Shown piece by piece: positions 60,576 to 64,000 of a DNA stretch of 64,000 nt. The translations under genes were made by a program, and so were the position numbers. Every line of letters begins with the position of its first letter. The stretch's first letter is position 1. This DNA comes from Algorimicrobium algoritergicola (GTDB taxonomy: Bacteria > Bacteroidota > Bacteroidia > Flavobacteriales > Flavobacteriaceae): contig NZ_VSKL01000002.1 in assembly GCF_008086165.1 (NCBI RefSeq), forward strand, positions 62,001-126,000, in the 5' to 3' direction. The notes beneath the pieces were generated by a model, which was not told where the DNA came from, ran no database searches, and worked only from the letters and a program-made list of their open reading frames with translations.

Positions 60576-61889
60576 ATGATAAAACGGGTACTTCTGACAC
60601 CATTTCAAAAATTTGTTCAAATAGAAAGTTTTAGTGGTATTTTACTGCTTCTTGCTACTATAATCGCCTTGGTTTGGGCTAATTCGCCTTATGGAGCAAC
60701 CTATCAAGAATTATGGCAATATGATTTAGGAATAGTTACGGAAAGTTTTGAATTTAAGAAACCATTAATTCTATGGATTAATGATGGTCTGATGGCTATA
60801 TTTTTCTTTCTAATTGGACTTGAAATTAAAAGAGAATTGTTGATTGGTGAACTAAACACCATGAAAAAAATAGCCTTTCCGTTATTTGGTGCATTAGGAG
60901 GAATGATTGTTCCCGTAACCTTTTTCATTCTTTTAAATCAAAATCCAGACACCTTAAAAGGTTGGGGAGTTCCTATGGCGACTGATATAGCTTTTTCATT
61001 AGCTGTGTTAAATGTATTAGGAAAGCGTGTGCCTTTGAGTTTGAAAATATTTTTAACAGCCTTTGCCATTGTTGATGATATAGGAGCTGTATTAGTTATT
61101 GCTATATTTTATAGTGGAACTATAAATACAACTCTCTTATTGGTAGCTGCTGCCTTATTAGCTGTTCTATACTTTTCATCGTACAAAGGATTATATTCTA
61201 AGTTCTTTTTATTTGCCATTGGTATTGTCGTATGGTTTTTATTCTTGAAATCAGGAGTTCATCCAACAGTTGCGGGAATTCTATTGGCTTTTTCAGTTCC
61301 TGTCAGACAGGGTGTTTACACCGAAACTTTCTTGAAGAATTTAGAAGATATATATAACAAAATTAAAAGGTCCAGTGTTCTTAAACAACCAATTTTATCT
61401 AATGAACAAATCGGTCATATTGATGAATTAGAAGAATGGACGAGTAAGTTTCAATCGCCTTTGCAGCATTTAGAACATAGTTTGCACGGTTGGGTGGCCT
61501 ATTTTATTATACCTGTTTTTGCTTTGGCTAATGCCGGTGTCATGTTAAGCAGCGATGTGGAATTAGATCTGGCATTAACCACGAATATCATACTCGCTTT
61601 AGTACTTGGTAAAGCTATTGGAATACCATTAGTGGTATTTCTTGCAGAGAAAACAAAGCTTGTTACAATCCCATCAAACATTAGTTTTTATCAAATAATA
61701 GGTGTGGCCTTTTTAGCCGGTATTGGTTTTACCATGGCTATTTTTATTGCTAGTTTAGCATTTAGTTCGCATCCTGAATATATAGATTCCGCTAAAATTG
61801 GAATTTTAGTTGGCTCTTTAATTTCTGCTATTATAGGGTATATTATTCTGCGTTATGCACCAGGCAAAGGAGATGACGATCTCATTTAA
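60576..61889 (+). CDS. nhaA: Na+/H+ antiporter NhaA
   Basis: Inner-membrane antiporter of 437 residues expelling Na+ in exchange for protons; important in marine bacteria. Twelve helices expected. Hallmarks: FFLIGLEIKRELLIGEL, ATDIAFSLAVLNVLG and the paired aspartates in AIVDDIGAVLVIAIFY. A hydrophilic insertion (about 262-305, with LEDIYNKIKRSSVLKQP) lies in the middle as in some longer NhaA proteins. Own promoter and terminator. Confidence 0.96.
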   Translation: MIKRVLLTPFQKFVQIESFSGILLLLATIIALVWANSPYGATYQELWQYDLGIVTESFEFKKPLILWINDGLMAIFFFLIGLEIKRELLIGELNTMKKIAFPLFGALGGMIVPVTFFILLNQNPDTLKGWGVPMATDIAFSLAVLNVLGKRVPLSLKIFLTAFAIVDDIGAVLVIAIFYSGTINTTLLLVAAALLAVLYFSSYKGLYSKFFLFAIGIVVWFLFLKSGVHPTVAGILLAFSVPVRQGVYTETFLKNLEDIYNKIKRSSVLKQPILSNEQIGHIDELEEWTSKFQSPLQHLEHSLHGWVAYFIIPVFALANAGVMLSSDVELDLALTTNIILALVLGKAIGIPLVVFLAEKTKLVTIPSNISFYQIIGVAFLAGIGFTMAIFIASLAFSSHPEYIDSAKIGILVGSLISAIIGYIILRYAPGKGDDDLI

Positions 61890-61942
61890 AAGACTAGTAT
61901 AAACGTTTTTATAAAAGGATTATTTAGTAAGTGTATTTATAT

Positions 61943-61990
61943 AAAAAAAACCGCAGCAACCTTAAATTAAGGTCGTTGCGGTTTTTTATA
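61943..61990. terminator. Bidirectional terminator between nhaA and the DUF2892 gene
   Basis: Long stem AAACCGCAGCAACCTTAA / TTAAGGTCGTTGCGGTTT with one G-T pair and one mismatch, with A8 and T6 runs at the sides. Confidence 0.88.
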
Positions 61991-62007
61991 TAATGTATTA
62001 GATTACG

Positions 62008-62235
62008 TTATTTTTTGCTAGTATTTGGAATAGAACATCCAGAAGAACCATCTTTTTTAAGACCTAATTTTTGTAGAATAGTTTCTAATAAACACCATTT
62101 TGTAAAGGCAGACTGAATTAAATTAACGCCTATAAACACTGTAAACCACATCCAATTTGGGTCTACATAAGCGGTAAGCACAACGCTTAATAATACCATG
62201 GTACCAACAATAATTCTAAAATATGTATTTAACAT
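62008..62235 (-). CDS. DUF2892 (YgaP-type) membrane protein
   Basis: A 75-residue inner-membrane protein with two helices around residues 6-23 and 28-46 (VDPNWMWFTVFIGVNLIQSAF) and a cytoplasmic tail containing C and GSSGCSIPN. DUF2892 domains are often found near rhodanese or RND efflux genes. Here it follows a PII-like gene and an RND pump gene on the same strand. Confidence 0.88.
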   Translation of the reverse strand: MLNTYFRIIVGTMVLLSVVLTAYVDPNWMWFTVFIGVNLIQSAFTKWCLLETILQKLGLKKDGSSGCSIPNTSKK

Positions 62236-62266
62236 TGTAATTGATTTTTAAGATTAAACTGTTACT

Positions 62267-62572
62267 TTATATAAATTTTTCGATAGGAACTACAACGGCT
62301 CTAACAGCGTTATTAGTTTCTACATTTGAATTAAACTCCTGTATTAATTTGAAGAGCGCATCAATACTTTCATCTTTTGTGAACGAGAAAAACAACCGTG
62401 ATTCATTCCCGAATTTTTGACTTGGAAACCAACTAGAAGCCATTAAAACGGATGAGCCATTTTTATAACCATCAATATCTGAACTACTAAAGTTTTCAAT
62501 ATTTGCATTTTTGAATAGTTTCAAAATAGCTGTTTGAAATTCTTCGACTGCTGTAACTATGACTAATTTCAT
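62267..62572 (-). CDS. Small PII-like protein next to an RND pump gene
   Basis: A 101-residue protein starting MKLVIVTAVEEFQTAILKLF and ending AVRAVVVPIEKFI. The beta-alpha-beta order and the length suggest a PII-like (ferredoxin-type) fold; the diagnostic T-loop motifs of GlnB are absent. Similar genes lie beside CusA/HAE1-type RND genes in Bacteroidota, as I recall, where they may sense metal or nucleotide. Assignment is by pattern only. Confidence 0.7.
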   Translation of the reverse strand: MKLVIVTAVEEFQTAILKLFKNANIENFSSSDIDGYKNGSSVLMASSWFPSQKFGNESRLFFSFTKDESIDALFKLIQEFNSNVETNNAVRAVVVPIEKFI

Positions 62573-62586
62573 TATTTCTATTTTTT

Positions 62587-62690
62587 GTTTCCCACAGATT
62601 TCGCTGATTAACGCAGAAAATAAAAATACAATTTGCGTTTATCTGCGACCCGAGCGACAGCGAACTGGCGAAGCAAATCTGCGGGAAGAA
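62587..62690. repeat. GC-rich palindromic intergenic repeat (REP/MITE-like)
   Basis: Imperfect palindrome whose ends are cccacagatttcgc (62591-62604) and gcaaatctgcggg (62673-62685), with inner arms acgcagaaaataaa and tttgcgtttatctgcg and a GC-rich core gacccgagcgacagcgaact. It differs sharply from the AT-rich surroundings. Similar ctgcg/cgcag repeats are scattered in many flavobacterial genomes, from memory. Confidence 0.7.
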
Positions 62691-62693
62691 TGA

Positions 62694-64000
62694 TTATTTA
62701 TAATTCTTCTTTTCTATCATATAGTAAACCAATGGTACTACCAATAATGTTAATACTGTTGAAACAATAGTTCCTCCCATTAATGAGATGGCTAACCCTT
62801 GAAAAATTGGATCAAACAAAATAACAAAAGCACCAATAACAACCGTTCCTGCTGTTAACAGAATAGGTGTAGTTCTAACGGCACCAGCTTCAATTGCTGC
62901 TTGTTTAAGTGGTACACCTTCCGCTGTTCTTAAGTTGATAAAGTCAATTAGTAATACCGAGTTTCTAACCATGATTCCTGCTAAAGCAATCATGCCTATA
63001 AATGACGTTGCTGTAAAGAAAGCTCCCATAATCCAGTGTCCTAAAATAACCCCGATTAACGACAATGGAATTGCAACCATCATAACAATTGGTGCTTTAA
63101 AGTTTTGGAACCAACCTACAATTAGAATGTAAATTAAGATGATTGCACCTAAAAAGGCAATTCCTAAATCTCTAAATACCTCTAATGTAATTTGCCATTC
63201 ACCATCCCATTTCACGGTGTAATTATCTTCAAAATCTGGCTGACCTAAATACAATTCGTTTAACTCATAGCCTTGAGGTAACGGAATCTCTTTTAATTTA
63301 TCTTCCATTCCTAAAATGGCGTATGCAGGACTTTCCAGTTCTCCAGCCATATCTGCTAATACATAAACCACACGTTTCTGGTTTTTACGATATATGCTTT
63401 TTGCAGCGGTCGTTTCTGTAATAGTTACCAAATCTGCAATTGGCACCATATTACCTTGTTTCGACTTAACTTTTAGTTGCGAAATATCAGTAATTGTAGA
63501 CTTCTCTTTTTCGTCTAAAGCCAAAATCAAACCTATTTGACTTACAGCATCTTCATCATATAAACTGGTTATCGCTCGGTTTGATAAAGCCATATTCATG
63601 GTGTAAGCAATTTGCTGTGGTGCAACACCATATAACATGGCTTTTTCTTTATTGATGTCGAATTGATATTCAATTTGGTCGTCTTCAACCATCCAATCAA
63701 TATCAACTACATCATCTGTATTTCTTAATATATCTTGAATGCTATTGGCAATCTTAATTTGTTCATTATAATCCGGTCCGTAAACTTCTGCAACAATGGT
63801 TGACAATACAGGAGGTCCAGGTGGAACTTCAACCAACTTTACATTCGCATGATACTTGGCTGCAATTTTTTGAATATCCGGACGTAATAATTTAGCGATA
63901 TCGTGACTTTGTGCTGATCGTTCACTTTTATCAATTAAATTAACCTGAATATCTGCCATGTTAGATCCACCACGTAAATCGTAATGACGCACCAAACCGT
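62694..64000 (-). CDS. RND efflux permease, C-terminal part (gene runs off the window)
   Basis: Last 435 or so residues of an RND permease; the rest lies past the window edge, and no start is seen. It shows a periplasmic porter segment (VPPGPPVLSTIVAEVYGPDYN in part), a docking segment, then helices 8-12 with FIGMIALAGIMVRNSVLLID, AVRTTPILLTA and the terminal GGTIVSTVLTLLVVPLVYYM. The pattern LIDFINLRTAEG and the porter style suggest a HAE1/heavy-metal-type pump of Bacteroidota. Followed by a PII-like gene after a palindromic repeat. Confidence 0.92.
   Translation of the reverse strand, partial: GLVRHYDLRGGSNMADIQVNLIDKSERSAQSHDIAKLLRPDIQKIAAKYHANVKLVEVPPGPPVLSTIVAEVYGPDYNEQIKIANSIQDILRNTDDVVDIDWMVEDDQIEYQFDINKEKAMLYGVAPQQIAYTMNMALSNRAITSLYDEDAVSQIGLILALDEKEKSTITDISQLKVKSKQGNMVPIADLVTITETTAAKSIYRKNQKRVVYVLADMAGELESPAYAILGMEDKLKEIPLPQGYELNELYLGQPDFEDNYTVKWDGEWQITLEVFRDLGIAFLGAIILIYILIVGWFQNFKAPIVMMVAIPLSLIGVILGHWIMGAFFTATSFIGMIALAGIMVRNSVLLIDFINLRTAEGVPLKQAAIEAGAVRTTPILLTAGTVVIGAFVILFDPIFQGLAISLMGGTIVSTVLTLLVVPLVYYMIEKKNYK

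Overview
The window comes from a low-GC member of the Bacteroidota, almost certainly a marine Flavobacteriaceae (Lacinutrix/Olleya/Bizionia/Psychroserpens-like). Signs of this are the Bacteroidota promoter box TAnnTTTG in front of many genes, little visible Shine-Dalgarno sequence, type IX secretion (T9SS) sorting domains of both types, PorP/SprF proteins, a SprB-type gliding adhesin, DUF4290, DUF2520, a Lacal_2735-family protein and a bacillithiol deacetylase. No rRNA, CRISPR array, prophage or transposase gene was seen; one tRNA (His) is present.

Layout. 1-5.9 kb: housekeeping genes (fmt, recQ, a small P-loop ATPase, DUF493, DUF4290, murA). 6-7.7 kb: a secreted VCBS/ASPIC protein. 7.8-17.3 kb: two minus-strand operons that look like one light/oxidative-stress module. 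One carries photolyase, SRPBCC, TspO, Lacal_2735, glutathione peroxidase, an SDR-like protein, a small helical protein, folE, TIGR03643 and an unknown. The other carries a TetR regulator, an ABC1 kinase, a flavin reductase and a two-domain epimerase-like protein. Both are headed by almost the same 42-bp promoter. 17.4-30 kb: exported proteins, an XRE/membrane pair, a sodium:solute symporter, a PIG-L protein, a thioredoxin-like lipoprotein, CorA, an MscS-like channel, and a Maf/UbiA-type prenyltransferase/KdsC-like/DUF2520 operon. 30-37.7 kb: a Crp/Fnr regulator with a palindromic box, a truncated haemoglobin, the fused cytochrome c assembly protein CcsBA, MscL, a trans-sulfuration enzyme with bshB1, and tRNA-His. 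37.9-42 kb: two tandem M28 peptidase lipoproteins and two small envelope genes. 42.2-59.3 kb: the spr-type gliding/T9SS locus. 59.4-64 kb: a universal stress protein, a decayed YeiH-like remnant, NhaA, DUF2892, a small PII-like protein and the 3' end of an RND efflux pump.

How the genes work together. In the photolyase module, light-driven DNA repair is grouped with pterin synthesis (FolE), peroxide removal, flavin reduction and a quinone-linked kinase family, apparently under one control circuit. In the gliding locus, a SprC-like protein, a PorP barrel fused to a long Ala/Glu helix and a SPOR-like end, a 3216-residue SprB-like adhesin with 29 repeats, and SprF lie in one direction as a likely transcription unit.

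Most noteworthy: the duplicated promoter of the photolyase module; the PorP-helix-SPOR protein, which could tie the outer membrane to peptidoglycan; MurA with Asp in place of the fosfomycin-target Cys; an SDR lacking its catalytic Tyr; a small M28 paralogue that has cleanly lost its PA domain; and a pseudogene tail upstream of nhaA. All functions are inferred from sequence patterns read by eye; no database search was run.
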